Assembly: GCA_963714125.1 (NCBI GenBank)
Contig: OY970234.1
Span: 3,534,001 to 3,598,000 of the forward strand
Direction of reading: 5' to 3'
From: CAWCAW01 sp963714125
Lineage (GTDB): Bacteria; Actinomycetota; Acidimicrobiia; Acidimicrobiales; UBA8190
Length of the DNA: 64,000 bases
Shown: positions 41,799-52,897 of the stretch, piece after piece
How the letters are laid out: every line of letters begins with the position of its first letter
Position numbering within the stretch: the stretch's first letter is position 1
Notes under the pieces: generated by a model
The model's database searches: none
The model's input: the letters and a program-made list of their open reading frames with translations, nothing else
Told to the model about the DNA's origin: nothing
Position numbers and translations under genes: made by a program

Positions 41799-42542
41799 GT
41801 GGACGATTTGACCCGCCGGCGCTCGCGATCCTTCGGCGAGGTGGCGGTGCTCTATGACCGGGTGCGCCCGGGCTACCCCGCCGACGCCGTGACGTGGGTC
41901 CTGCCCGAAGGGGCCCAGACCGTGGTGGAGATCGGGGCCGGCACAGGCCGCCTGACGCGGCGGCTGGCCAAGCGGGGTTATGCGCTTGTGGCCGTGGAGC
42001 CCGACCCTGAGATGCGCGCCGTGCTGGCGGAGAAGGTGCCCAGTGCCGATGTCCGGGCCGGCACGGCCGAGGAGATCCCGCTCGAGGACGGCACCGCCGA
42101 CGCCGTGGTGGGCGGGCAGATGTGGCACTGGGTGGAACCCGACGCCGGCTTGGCCGAGGCGGCCCGGGTGCTGCGACCGGGCGGCATCCTCGGTCTCATC
42201 TGGAACCTGCGCGACGAATCGGTGCCGTGGATGAAGGCATACGGCGAGATCGTCGGCGGTGACGACGTCACCGCCCGCCGGCGCTACGTGGCCGACTTGC
42301 CGGTGGGCTCGCCTTTCGGTGCCGCCGCCGTGCGCAGCTTCCACTGGACCCAGGAGCTGGCCCCAAGCGACCTGGCTGATCTGGCCGCCACCCGCAGCCA
42401 CGTCCTGGTACGCCCCGAAGGCGAACGCGACGAGATCATGGCCAAGGTCAACGAGCTCGCCACCACCCACCCGGCGCTGCGGGGACGACCTTTCGTCGAA
42501 GTGCCCTACGTCACCACGTGCTGGCGGGCCGTACGCAACTGA
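41799..42542 (+). CDS. SAM-dependent class I methyltransferase
   Basis: A 247-residue methyltransferase of the type 11 group. It has motif I VVEIGAGTGRLTRRL, the acidic end of strand 2 in LVAVEPDPEM, DAVVGGQMWHWVEPDAGLAE, and VLRPGGILGLIWNLRD. The N-terminal FGEVAVLYDRVRPGYP is typical of small-molecule or quinone-type methyltransferases, but the substrate cannot be told. The start is a GTG at 41799 following a GGGTGG-like site. It diverges from the ilvB leader with about 60 bp between. Confidence 0.85.
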   Translation: MDDLTRRRSRSFGEVAVLYDRVRPGYPADAVTWVLPEGAQTVVEIGAGTGRLTRRLAKRGYALVAVEPDPEMRAVLAEKVPSADVRAGTAEEIPLEDGTADAVVGGQMWHWVEPDAGLAEAARVLRPGGILGLIWNLRDESVPWMKAYGEIVGGDDVTARRRYVADLPVGSPFGAAAVRSFHWTQELAPSDLADLAATRSHVLVRPEGERDEIMAKVNELATTHPALRGRPFVEVPYVTTCWRAVRN

Positions 42543-42554
42543 GGCGCGGCCGCC

Positions 42555-44303
42555 CTACGGCTCGGTGATGGCACCGCGTTCGGCGCCGGTCACCAAGCGG
42601 GCGTACTTGGCCAACGCGCCGGTGCTGTAGCGCGGCTCGGGAAGCTTCCACTGGGCGCGCCGCTGCGCCATGGTGGCGTCGTCGATCACGAAGTCGATGC
42701 TCTTGGCGGTCACGTCGATCACGACGCCATCGCCATCAGCGATGAAGGCGATGGGCCCGCCGTCGACGGCTTCGGGGGCCACGTGACCAACGCAGAAACC
42801 ATGCGTGCCTCCCGAGAAGCGCCCGTCGGTGACGAGCGCGCAGTCGCCGCCGCGCCCGGCCCCCTTCATGGCCCCGGTCACCGCCAGCATCTCTCGCATG
42901 CCGGGCCCACCCTTGGGTCCCTCGTAACGAATGACGACGACGGTGCCCGGTTCGATGGTCCCCGCCAAAATGGCGGCCAGCGCGTCCTGCTCCCCATCGA
43001 ACACGCGTGCCGTGCCCTCGAAGCGCGGTGTGTCGATACCGGCCACCTTGACCACCGCCCCCTTCGGGGCCAGCGTCCCGGTGAGCACGGCGATACCCCC
43101 ATCGCTGTGGATGGGCTCGTTCAGGCGATGCACCACCTTGCCGTCGGGAGGCGGCGGCGCCAGATCGGCCAGGTTCTCGGCCACGGTGCGCCCCGTCACC
43201 GTCAGGCAGTCGCCGTGCAACAAGCCCGCCTCGAGCAGTTCGGCCATGACCATGGGCACACCACCCACGCCGTCGAGATCGACCATGTGGTATTTGCCGT
43301 GCGGCTTGGTGTCGGCGATATGCGGCACCCGGGCCGCCACCGTGTTGAAGTCGTCGAGAGAAAGCTCGACACGCGCCTCATGGGCGATGGCCAAGAGATG
43401 CAGCACGGCGTTGGTGGAACCGCCCAGCGCCATGACCACGGCGATGGCGTTTTCGAAAGCCTGCTTGGTCATGATCTGGCGCGGCCGGATGTTCTGGCGC
43501 AAGAGTTCGATCACGGCCGTTCCCGAAGACACCGCATAGTCATCGCGTCGGGGGTCCACCGCCGCCGGTGACGCCGAGCCGGGCAGTGACATGCCGATAG
43601 CTTCGGCCACCGACGCCATGGTGTTGGCGGTGAACATCCCCGCGCACGACCCGATGGTGGGACAGGCGTGGTGCTCGATGAGCGAGAGCTCGGCGTCGCT
43701 CAAGGCCCCCGCGGCGTGGGCGCCCACGGCCTCGAACACACTGACGATGTCGAGGGCGGGATCGGGAGCGCCGTCGGTACGTCCGGTGTGGCCGGGCAGG
43801 ATCGATCCTCCGTAGAGGAAGACGGCCGGCACGTTGATCCGGGCCGCGGCCATGAGCATGCCCGGTAGCGATTTGTCACAGCCGGCCAATGTCACCATGG
43901 CGTCGAAGCGCTCGGCGTGCATCATGATTTCGATGGAGTCGGCGATGATCTCGCGCGACACCAGCGAGGCGCGCATGCCTTCATGTCCCATGGAGATGCC
44001 GTCGGACACGGCGATGGTGACGAACTCGATGGGGAACCCGCCCGCCTCGCGCACGCCGTCTTTAGCTCGGTCGGCCAGGTGGTCGAGAGGCATGTTGCAC
44101 GGCGTGACCTCGTTCCACGACGAGGCCACTCCTACTTGGGGCTTGTCCCAGTCGTCGTCGGTCATGCCGATGGCCCGCAGCATGGCCCGGGCCGGCGCCC
44201 GGGTGGGCCCGTCGGTGACTTCGTAGCTGCGGATCTTCATGCCGCGGGGCCCCGGCGCGGTCCCGGTTCCTGGCGCGGTTGCGGGCGTGGAGTTGTCGGT
44301 CAT
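42555..44303 (-). CDS. ilvD: Dihydroxy-acid dehydratase
   Basis: A 582-residue Fe-S dehydratase for the third step of valine and isoleucine synthesis. Motifs are VASSWNEVTPCNMPLDHLAD (first Cys), LAGCDKSLPGMLMAAARINV, CPTIGSCAGMFTANTMASV, and the C-terminal TDGRFSGGTHGFCVGHVAPE. The frame is open to 44480, but the ATG at 44301-44303 matches the family start. It follows gatB by 50 bp on the same strand, apart from the ilvBNC operon; a GGCGCGCC-rich dyad fills the gap. Confidence 0.97.
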   Translation of the reverse strand: MTDNSTPATAPGTGTAPGPRGMKIRSYEVTDGPTRAPARAMLRAIGMTDDDWDKPQVGVASSWNEVTPCNMPLDHLADRAKDGVREAGGFPIEFVTIAVSDGISMGHEGMRASLVSREIIADSIEIMMHAERFDAMVTLAGCDKSLPGMLMAAARINVPAVFLYGGSILPGHTGRTDGAPDPALDIVSVFEAVGAHAAGALSDAELSLIEHHACPTIGSCAGMFTANTMASVAEAIGMSLPGSASPAAVDPRRDDYAVSSGTAVIELLRQNIRPRQIMTKQAFENAIAVVMALGGSTNAVLHLLAIAHEARVELSLDDFNTVAARVPHIADTKPHGKYHMVDLDGVGGVPMVMAELLEAGLLHGDCLTVTGRTVAENLADLAPPPPDGKVVHRLNEPIHSDGGIAVLTGTLAPKGAVVKVAGIDTPRFEGTARVFDGEQDALAAILAGTIEPGTVVVIRYEGPKGGPGMREMLAVTGAMKGAGRGGDCALVTDGRFSGGTHGFCVGHVAPEAVDGGPIAFIADGDGVVIDVTAKSIDFVIDDATMAQRRAQWKLPEPRYSTGALAKYARLVTGAERGAITEP

Positions 44304-44353
44304 TGCGTCAAAGGTTAGGGGTCCAGCGCGCCGGGGCGCGCCGAGTGCAGCGA

Positions 44354-45777
44354 TCAGCCGCGCAGGCGGTGCAGCTCCGCCACCACGGCCTTGCCGTTGG
44401 CCTTCCCCTTCGTCGCCTTCATGACCTCGCCCGTGAAGAATCCGGCCAGCTTTTCCTCGCCGTCGCGATAGCGCTCCCATGCGTCGGCGTTGGCTGCCAC
44501 CACCTCTCCCACCACAGCCACCAATGACTGGGCTTCGAGTGCTTCGAAACCGCGCCGGCGGGCCAGCTCGGCCGGATCGCCGCCTTGGGTGAGAAGGTCG
44601 CCCAGGACGGTCTTGGCCTGGGTGGCCGTCAAGGTGCCCTGCTCCTCCATGCGCAACAGCGCGATGTAAGCGCCGGCGTCCACCGCCTTGGCCCCTTGTA
44701 CATCGGCGGCGGCCTCGTTGGCGGTACGGGCCAGGGCCAGCGCCGCGTCCACGCCGGCGGTGGTGGCGGCCGTGACGAGATTGTCGAGACCGAGTTCGAC
44801 CACGGTCGAGATCTGGTCTTGGCGCGACGCCGGGACCCCGGAGGCGAACAAGGCGGCCACCTTGGCCCGGCGCGCCGCGGGCATGGGGCCGAGACTGGCC
44901 GTCACCTGCGCCTGCCAGGCGCCGTCGGGCGCCACGGGGACGAGGTCGGGCTCGGGGAAGTAGCGGTAGTCGAAGGCCTCTTCCTTGGACCGCAGCGGAA
45001 CCGTCTCACCGGCGGCCTCGTTCCAGTGGCGCGTCTGCTGGGCCACCTTGTCGCCGGCTTCGATGAGGCCCACCTGGCGCTCGATCTCATAATCGATGGC
45101 GCGGCCGAGCGATCGCAGCGAGTTGAGGTTCTTGACCTCACAGCGCGTCCCAAGTTCGCTAGCGCCTACCCGACGCACCGATACGTTGGCGTCGACGCGC
45201 ATGGACCCCTCCTCCATGCGGCCGTCGGACGCGTCCACCGCCACCAAAATGGCGCGTAGCTCCGATGCATACGCACGCGCTTGGGCGGCCGAGTCGATGT
45301 CGGGAGCGGACACGATCTCCACCAAGGGCACCCCGGCGCGGTTGTAGTCGACCAACAGGTGGGTGGCGTCGTGGATGCGGCCCCCTCCTCCCACGTGGCT
45401 GGTCTTGCCGGTGTCCTCCTCGATATGGGCCCGCACGATCCCCACGCGGTGTCCATCCGGGGTGACCAGGAAACCGTCCACGTTGATGGGTTGGTCGTAC
45501 TGGCTGATCTGAAAGTCCTTCGGCATATCGGGATAGAAGTAGTTCTTGCGATGAAACAGCGAGGGGCGGATCTCGCAATTAAGAGCGGTGCCGATGCGCA
45601 TGGCCAGCTCGACGGCCTTGACGTTGAGTACCGGCAGCGCCCCCGGCAGACCTAGACACACGGGACAGACGTTGGTGTTGGGTTCGTCACCAAAGGCGTT
45701 GCGGCACCCGCAGAAAAGCTTGGTGGCGGTGTTGAGTTCGCAGTGCACCTCGAGCCCGATGACCGCTTCGTAGTCGC

Positions 45778-45781
<4 letters not shown>
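44354..45781 (-). CDS. gatB: Aspartyl/glutamyl-tRNA amidotransferase subunit B
   Basis: A 475-residue GatB. It begins with YEAVIGLEVHCELNTATKLF, then zinc-site cysteines in FCGCRNAFG and NVCPVCLGLPGALPVLN, then RKNYFYPDMPKDFQISQYDQ and the C-terminal YqeY/tail domain. It binds Glu-tRNA(Gln) or Asp-tRNA(Asn) and phosphorylates the acyl group for amidation by GatA. The ATG overlaps the gatA TGA by 4 bp. Its presence implies indirect charging of Gln and/or Asn tRNA. Confidence 0.97.
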
Positions 45782-47258
<1,477 letters not shown>

Positions 47259-47262
<4 letters not shown>

Positions 47263-47564
47263 GGCGCTTCGCCGAGAATGCGGGGAACCTTGAAGCGGCC
47301 ATCTTCTACCGCCGGGGCCTGCGCCAGAATCTCGTCACGCGGCAACGACGGGCGGGGCTCGTCCGGGCGCAACACGTTGCGCAGGGGAAGCGGGTGCGCC
47401 GTGGGCGCCACGCCCGAGGTGTCGAGCGCCGCTACCGAGGCGGCATGGTCGAGCACCGCCGCCAGCTGCACGGCGTAAAGATCGAGCTCCTCTTCGGTCA
47501 GGTCGATGCGGGCCAGCCGCGCCACGTAGGCGGCGTCCTCACGCGTCAGTGATCCATCACCCAT
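47259..47564 (-). CDS. gatC: Aspartyl/glutamyl-tRNA amidotransferase subunit C
   Basis: A 101-residue GatC: LTREDAAYVARLARIDLTEE, then the TAHPLPLRNVLRPDEPRPSL belt segment that wraps around GatA/GatB. The ATG at 47562-47564 shares one base with the stop of the upstream hydrolase gene. The long upstream open frame is a shadow of that gene. Confidence 0.95.
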
Positions 47565-48358
47565 CAGCCGGCCGACCCCGGCCCTGACCCCGCCCCCGAC
47601 GTCGTCGGGCTCAACACCTTCTCGACGAACGCCACGGTGCCCGCAACGATCTCTGGCGCGTCGTAGTCGAGGGTGGCGACGTGGTAGCTGCGCTCGAGCC
47701 AGACGCGCTCGACGGGCCCGGACACGTTGGCCACCAAGAAATCTCCTGACGAGGTGGGGACCACGTGGTCCTGGCGACTCGAGAAAAGAAGGATGGGGCA
47801 GGCGATGCGCGCCAGCCCGGCGGCGACGTCGTCGATGCCTTCGAGCAAGCTCAGCCCTGCCGCCAAAGGCGAGCCGAGGTAGGCCAGCTCCACCTGGCCC
47901 TCCTTGGCGATGTCCGATCCGATGCCCGGGGCGATGTCGATGCCTTCGGCCAAAATGCCCCGCAGCACGTCGCGATACGACTCCGCCGGCGGTTCGACAT
48001 AGGGATTGACGAGCACCATGGCCTCTATGTCGGGGTGCCGTTCCGCCAGCCAGCACGCCAAGGTGCCACCCATGGAGAGGGCCACCACGGCCACGGATTC
48101 GGTGCGCGCCGCCAGCTCCACGTAGGCCTGCTCGGCGGCGGCGGACCAGTCGGCCCACCGGGTCGGGAGCATGTCCTCCACGGCCGTGCCATGTCCGGGC
48201 AGGAGTGGGAGCTCGACGGTAAAACCGGCCGCGGCCAGCGCGTCGGCCTGCGGTCGCATCGATTGCGGCGAACCCGTGAACCCGTGGAGTACGAGCACGC
48301 CGGCCGGCCCGCCTCTATGGGAGAACGGCTCAGCTCCAGGTAAGACAGTGGCGCCCAC
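47564..48358 (-). CDS. Alpha/beta hydrolase (carboxylesterase / monoacylglycerol lipase type)
   Basis: A 264-residue serine hydrolase: GVLVLHGFTGSPQSMRPQAD (oxyanion HGF), nucleophile elbow VVALSMGGTLACWLAERHPD, Asp in SSRQDHVVP and His in ERSYHVATLDYD. It resembles Est30-type carboxylesterases and bacterial monoacylglycerol lipases. It is the first gene of the gatCAB transcript; no functional tie is apparent. A Gly/Ser/Pro-rich C-terminal tail may be disordered. Confidence 0.88.
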   Translation of the reverse strand: MGATVLPGAEPFSHRGGPAGVLVLHGFTGSPQSMRPQADALAAAGFTVELPLLPGHGTAVEDMLPTRWADWSAAAEQAYVELAARTESVAVVALSMGGTLACWLAERHPDIEAMVLVNPYVEPPAESYRDVLRGILAEGIDIAPGIGSDIAKEGQVELAYLGSPLAAGLSLLEGIDDVAAGLARIACPILLFSSRQDHVVPTSSGDFLVANVSGPVERVWLERSYHVATLDYDAPEIVAGTVAFVEKVLSPTTSGAGSGPGSAG

Positions 48359-48449
48359 AGGCGCATGTTACTGGGCGGCTGGATAGGGTTGAGGCGTTGT
48401 CGCCGGCGGCGCAGCGCGAGAAAACCGCAACCCAAGGAGTCACCGAACC

Positions 48450-48857
48450 ATGGCCACATACCCGTTCCTCAGCGACGACTGGGTCACCGAGGCTCGCAAG
48501 CTGCGCGAGGAGTACCAGGGCAAGGGCAACGCCATGCCCCACCAGGTGACCATGAACCTCGTCATCAACGAGGTTCCTTTCGGGACGGGATCAATCGATG
48601 CACATCTCGACACCAGCGACGGCAGCATCAAGCTGGAGCTCGGTCACGTCGACCCTGCCGATCTGAAGGTCACGGTGGACTACGGCACCGCTAAGGCCAT
48701 CTTGATCGAAGAGAATTCCCAAGCGGCCATGCAGGCGTTCATGTCCGGAAAGATCAAAGTTGAAGGCGACATGGCCAAATTGATGGCCCTGCAGATGGTG
48801 CCGCCCGACGAGCACGCTAAGGAACTGGCGGCGCGCCTGCGGGCGATGACGGCCTGA
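48450..48857 (+). CDS. SCP2 sterol-transfer-like protein
   Basis: A 135-residue single-domain SCP2-like protein. Family features include VTMNLVINEVPFGTGSIDAH, KVTVDYGTAKAILIEENSQA and the hydrophobic-pocket helix AFMSGKIKVEGDMAKLMALQ. Such proteins bind lipids or acyl-CoA. AAGGAG precedes the ATG by about eight bases. The last 41 bp overlap the 3' end of the convergent MFS gene. Confidence 0.88.
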   Translation: MATYPFLSDDWVTEARKLREEYQGKGNAMPHQVTMNLVINEVPFGTGSIDAHLDTSDGSIKLELGHVDPADLKVTVDYGTAKAILIEENSQAAMQAFMSGKIKVEGDMAKLMALQMVPPDEHAKELAARLRAMTA

Positions 48858-50442
48858 TCGTGGCGCCGGCGCCGGGCGGGCGCGGTTCGTCTACCGCCAC
48901 GCGCTGAGCGGAGCGAACGAAAGCGGCACACAGCACCCCGAGAATCGACACCGCGCCTCCCACCAAAAAGGCGGTGTGAAACGACCCCAGCAAGGCGGCG
49001 CCGTGGCCATGGGCGTTGGATGCCTGCACCGTCTGGAGTACCTGAATGCCGGCGACGGCGGCGATCTGAGTGGTGAGTTGTTGTGTGGCACTGGCGGTGC
49101 CCAATGCGTCTTGGTCCACAACGTTGGCCACGCTGGCAGCGATGGACGGCGACGCCACCCCCAGGCCGATCCCCGACAGCACCAGAGCCACCTCTACCAA
49201 GGCCACCCCGGTGCCGCGTCCGGCCAAGGCGAACACGCCCATCGATCCCACCACGGCCAGGGTGCCCGTGATCGCCGCGGTGCGTTCACCGACGCGCACG
49301 GCTACATAACCGGCGATGGGCGCGCTCAGCGAAAAGGCCAGGGGTCGAGGGATGACGAGCAGCCCGGCCGCCGACTCCCCATGCCCGAAGACCTGTTCGA
49401 GAAGCAGCGGCGACAAGAAGAAGCCGCCCATATAGGCGAAATTCGAGAACATCTGGGCGCCGATGGGGAAGGCGAAATTGCGGCGCGCCAAGTAGTGCAG
49501 CGGCACCACGGGGTCCTTGGCCTTGCGTTCCACCAGTACCAAGGCCACGGCGGCCAAGACGGACACGACGAATGACCCTTTGACCAAGCCGCTGTGCCAA
49601 CCGAGGACCGGGGCGCGGTTGAGGCCGAAGAGAAGCGCTCCCACCGCCACCACCACCGTCGTGGCCCCGGCGATATCGAACGACGATCGCGTCTGGAGGC
49701 GCACCGTACCGGCGGCGCGCTGCGGCAACACCAAGGCGGCGGCCACCAGGGCGACGGCACCGATCACCATTTCGAGGACGAACATCCACCGCCACCCGAT
49801 GCTCTGGATGATGGGACCACCGATGGCCACTCCGAGTACGGGCCCCCCGGCCCCGACCAGTGACCACCACCCCATCGCCTTGACCCGGTCACCGCGGTCA
49901 AAGGCGCCGAGGACGAGCGCCATCGACGACGCGCCCAGCCCCGCCCCCACGGCGCCGCCGAGCACGCGGGCGAAGATCAAGACACCGACGTTGGGCGCCG
50001 CCGCGGAGAGCACCGCCACCAGCAGGTTGTTGGCCATGCCGATGAGATAGAAGCGGCGATGGCCCCAGCGGTCGCTCATCTTGCCCGCCAGCGGGGCCAT
50101 CACGGCGTAGGCGAGCATGGGGCCCGTCACCACCCACGTCACCGTGGGCACCGAGGTGTGCAGTCCGCGCGCCACCTTGGGTAACGCCACCACGAAGACG
50201 GTGAACAGGATGTTGCTCGACAGCAGACCACCGAGAACGACGACCAGCAGCCACCACCGGTAACGCTGGCTGGCCGCGGCGCGGCGATGGACTCGTTCGC
50301 GCAGCAGCAGCGGCCACGGCACCACGGCGAACTCCTCACCGCCGGCGGCGCCGAAGGCCAGCTCGTCAGGATCGTTGCCTGCTTCAGAGCTGGGACTCGA
50401 GTCGTCCGGCGCTCCGGGCGGACTGTCCTCGGACGAGCTCAC
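48817..50442 (-). CDS. MFS drug-resistance-type transporter (DHA2, 14 TM)
   Basis: A 541-residue major facilitator protein with about 14 transmembrane segments. Motif A is visible as PLAGKMSDRWGHRRFYLIGM, and motif C as LVGAGGPVLGVAIGGPIIQS, which marks it as a proton-driven exporter of the DHA2 group. The N-terminal 65 residues are acidic and cytosolic, the C-terminal 30 residues Pro/Gly-rich. It lies 78 bp after the SDR gene on the same strand. Substrate unknown. Confidence 0.88.
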   Translation of the reverse strand: MSSSEDSPPGAPDDSSPSSEAGNDPDELAFGAAGGEEFAVVPWPLLLRERVHRRAAASQRYRWWLLVVVLGGLLSSNILFTVFVVALPKVARGLHTSVPTVTWVVTGPMLAYAVMAPLAGKMSDRWGHRRFYLIGMANNLLVAVLSAAAPNVGVLIFARVLGGAVGAGLGASSMALVLGAFDRGDRVKAMGWWSLVGAGGPVLGVAIGGPIIQSIGWRWMFVLEMVIGAVALVAAALVLPQRAAGTVRLQTRSSFDIAGATTVVVAVGALLFGLNRAPVLGWHSGLVKGSFVVSVLAAVALVLVERKAKDPVVPLHYLARRNFAFPIGAQMFSNFAYMGGFFLSPLLLEQVFGHGESAAGLLVIPRPLAFSLSAPIAGYVAVRVGERTAAITGTLAVVGSMGVFALAGRGTGVALVEVALVLSGIGLGVASPSIAASVANVVDQDALGTASATQQLTTQIAAVAGIQVLQTVQASNAHGHGAALLGSFHTAFLVGGAVSILGVLCAAFVRSAQRVAVDEPRPPGAGATIRPSSPAGAPPVP

Positions 50443-50520
50443 AACTTGGCCACCCTACCGGTCGCCCCCTGGTCGGGAGGGCGGGTGCTCCGTTACCCGC
50501 CCGCCTTCAGCCCGCCGCCT

Positions 50521-51399
50521 TCAGCCCGCCAAGGGCGAAAGCTTCACGGCCAGCTCGGCGACGGTCCAGCGGTCGTCTTTCTGCACAGTGTCGGTCATCG
50601 TCCAGCCGCGAAAGAGGCGCACCTCGCCGCCTTGGACGAAAAGCACGGCCCCGTTGAACGGACACGCCGTGGTGGACAGGTACGCCACCACCGGCGAGAT
50701 ATTGGCGGGGTTCCACACATCGAACGCGGCGGGGTCCTCGGGTGCCCTGACGATGTCGCCGAGACCAGGCGTCTGCTCGGTCATGCGCGTCCGGGCCGCG
50801 GGGGCGATGGCATTGACGCGCACGCCGTAGCGCACCAACTCGTGGGCGGCGATCACGGTAAAGGCGCCGATGCCCGCTTTGGCGGCCCCGTAGTTGGACT
50901 GCCCCGGATTGCCGAGCAACCCGGATGTCGACGAGGTGTTGACCACCGCGGCGTGCACCTCGTGGCCGGACTTCACCTGCTCGCGCCAGTAGGCCGCGGC
51001 GTGGCGGGTGGGGGCGAAATGTCCCTTGAGATGGACGTGAATGACGGAGTCCCAGTCCTGCTCCGACATGTTCACGAGCATCTTGTCGCGCAAGATGCCG
51101 GCGTTGTTCACGAGTACGTGCAGGTCCCCGAAGTGCTCCACGGCGGCGTCGATGAGGTGCTTGGCACCATCCCAATCGGCCACGTCATCCGCGTTGGCCA
51201 GAGCTTCGCCGCCCATGTCCCGAATCTCGTCGACGACCTGCTCGGCGGCACTGCGATCGTCGCCCGATCCGTCCACCGCACCACCGAGATCGTTGACCAC
51301 CACCTTGGCGCCTTCGGCGGCGAAGAGCAGCGCGTGCTCCCGCCCGATCCCCCGGCCGGCCCCGGTGATGATGGCTACACGCCCGTCGAGCGCACCCAT
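50521..51399 (-). CDS. Short-chain dehydrogenase/reductase
   Basis: A 292-residue SDR resembling the dehydrogenase domain of peroxisomal multifunctional enzyme type 2: VAIITGAGRGIGREHALLFA, VVVNDLGG, NADDVADWD, LVNNAGILRDKM, the catalytic Ser in VVNTSSTSGLLGNPGQSNYG and YGAAKAGIGAFT. It probably acts on 3-hydroxyacyl-CoA or steroid-type substrates with NAD. The ATG at 51397-51399 follows GGGGAGACGAC, a good ribosome binding site, so the upstream extension to 51513 is not used. Confidence 0.9.
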   Translation of the reverse strand: MGALDGRVAIITGAGRGIGREHALLFAAEGAKVVVNDLGGAVDGSGDDRSAAEQVVDEIRDMGGEALANADDVADWDGAKHLIDAAVEHFGDLHVLVNNAGILRDKMLVNMSEQDWDSVIHVHLKGHFAPTRHAAAYWREQVKSGHEVHAAVVNTSSTSGLLGNPGQSNYGAAKAGIGAFTVIAAHELVRYGVRVNAIAPAARTRMTEQTPGLGDIVRAPEDPAAFDVWNPANISPVVAYLSTTACPFNGAVLFVQGGEVRLFRGWTMTDTVQKDDRWTVAELAVKLSPLAG

Positions 51400-51493
51400 G
51401 TCGTCTCCCCCGTCATCGTTGTGCAGCAATGCCCAGCGACCGTCGCCCCCAAACGTCGGCCGCCAACCACGTTGGCAGCGCCTTGCAGGCCGG

Positions 51494-52561
51494 TCAACTC
51501 GCCACCGGCACAACCCCGGGGCCGCTGAAGGGACTCACCATGCGACGGACGTCGTTTCGAGCGCCGGCCACGATGACGTATTCGAGGTTCGACAACCGGC
51601 CCACGGTGCCCACTTTGACGCCGGCCGGATTGTGGATGCCGATGCGCGCCCCCACGTAACGCGTGGACGCAAAGGTCAGAACCTCGACATGTCCCTTGGC
51701 CCGGCACACCTCGACGAGCTCCTCGAGGTCCATCCACGACTCGTCGTTGTACGACAGCACCACCACGCCGGCGTCGATGTCGCGCACCACTTGCGCCAAT
51801 GCGGCAGGCATGGTGCGCCGCGAGTTGAAAGCGCTGCGCGCGCCCTCGCGCACTTCGGTGCGTTTGCACGCCACGCCGTAGTGCACCGGCGCGTCCCAGG
51901 CCACCAGCGTTTCCCAGATGTGGTAGTTCGCTTCGTAGCGATGCTGGTTGTAGGGGGGATCGAGATAGGCGAGATCGAAGGGTCCCAACGTCGCACTTAA
52001 CGCACAGGCGTCGCCGCGCACCGACGTTCCCGGCCCACTCATGAGCTCAGGAACCCGCAGCTGCAGCCGATTAAACGAGCGCGGCGCCCACTTCTTGACG
52101 TACGCCATCTGCACGCCGGTGGTGGAGTCCACCCTGTCGGCGGCCTCGAGGAGGCTCGTGAGCAAAATCGGTTCCATGGGACTGCCCTGATAGTCCCTGG
52201 CGATGGCGTCGCGCACGGCGTCGATGCGCTCGCCATTGTGCGGCTGGAAGAAGCGGGCCTCCTGGCAAAACGTCTCGGTCACGTACCCGGGCCGACCGGG
52301 CAGCGCGTTGAGCTCGTCGATGGCGCCGTCAAGGGCCACCCCATCGATGCCATCTCGATCGATCTCCACGTAACAGCGCGCCAGCATCGACGCGCACCGC
52401 GTGCTGTCGACGGCGGTGACGCGAGCCCCCTGCGCCTTGAAGGCCTGGGCCACGCGGGTGGTGCCCGTGAACAAGTCGAGCGCAGTGGTGGCGCGGCTGC
52501 GCTCGAACAACGTGGCCAGAACAGGGACGAGACGACGCTTGGACCCCAGGTACTTGATCAC
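51494..52561 (-). CDS. Solo D12-class adenine-specific DNA methyltransferase
   Basis: A 355-residue Dam-like enzyme. Motif X is KYLGSKRRLVPVLATLFERS, motif I is LDLFTGTTRVAQAFKAQGAR, and the catalytic motif IV is FDLAYLDPPYNQHRYEANYH (DPPY). It transfers methyl to N6 of adenine in DNA. No restriction endonuclease gene is adjacent, so it is an orphan methyltransferase, possibly regulatory or repair-linked. The start is taken at GTG 52559-52561 (VIKYLGSKRRL), since upstream codons read poorly and would overlap the next gene. Recognition sequence unknown. Confidence 0.88.
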   Translation of the reverse strand: MIKYLGSKRRLVPVLATLFERSRATTALDLFTGTTRVAQAFKAQGARVTAVDSTRCASMLARCYVEIDRDGIDGVALDGAIDELNALPGRPGYVTETFCQEARFFQPHNGERIDAVRDAIARDYQGSPMEPILLTSLLEAADRVDSTTGVQMAYVKKWAPRSFNRLQLRVPELMSGPGTSVRGDACALSATLGPFDLAYLDPPYNQHRYEANYHIWETLVAWDAPVHYGVACKRTEVREGARSAFNSRRTMPAALAQVVRDIDAGVVVLSYNDESWMDLEELVEVCRAKGHVEVLTFASTRYVGARIGIHNPAGVKVGTVGRLSNLEYVIVAGARNDVRRMVSPFSGPGVVPVAS

Positions 52562-52583
52562 GTATGACCGAGGATAACGGCGG

Positions 52584-52892
52584 TCAGGGCTTCTGCCCGC
52601 CGCCGAAGCGGCGCATCCACCACCCGGGATCGCGGGCATGGGCGTGAAAGTGGTCGGGAATCTGGCGCATGACGCCGTCGAAACTCCAGACCCCAGCGCC
52701 GAGCACGTCGTCGGCCACTCGTCCCAAGGCCGCCTTCATGTGGTCGAGCTCGTCCGCCGGCGGGTCAGTGCCGTGCTGGCGCCACACCACCATGGGCACG
52801 GCGCACACCTCGCACTCGGCCACCCAGCACACGTCATCCTCGTGATACCAGGTGGTGAGCCGGGCCGCCTGGCACAGCTCGCACGCCGCCAT
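52584..52892 (-). CDS. Small Cys-containing protein, unknown function
   Basis: A 102-residue protein with two CxxC pairs (ACELCQAA and AECEVCAVPMVVW), likely a zinc ribbon, and YHEDDVCWV between them. The C-terminal half has HMKAALGRVADDVLGAG and PDHFHAHARDPGWWMRRFGG. I believe it belongs to a conserved actinobacterial family without known function. It lies 5 bp after the PASTA kinase gene and 22 bp before the methyltransferase gene, all on the minus strand. Confidence 0.7.
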   Translation of the reverse strand: MAACELCQAARLTTWYHEDDVCWVAECEVCAVPMVVWRQHGTDPPADELDHMKAALGRVADDVLGAGVWSFDGVMRQIPDHFHAHARDPGWWMRRFGGGQKP

Positions 52893-52897
52893 CGCCG

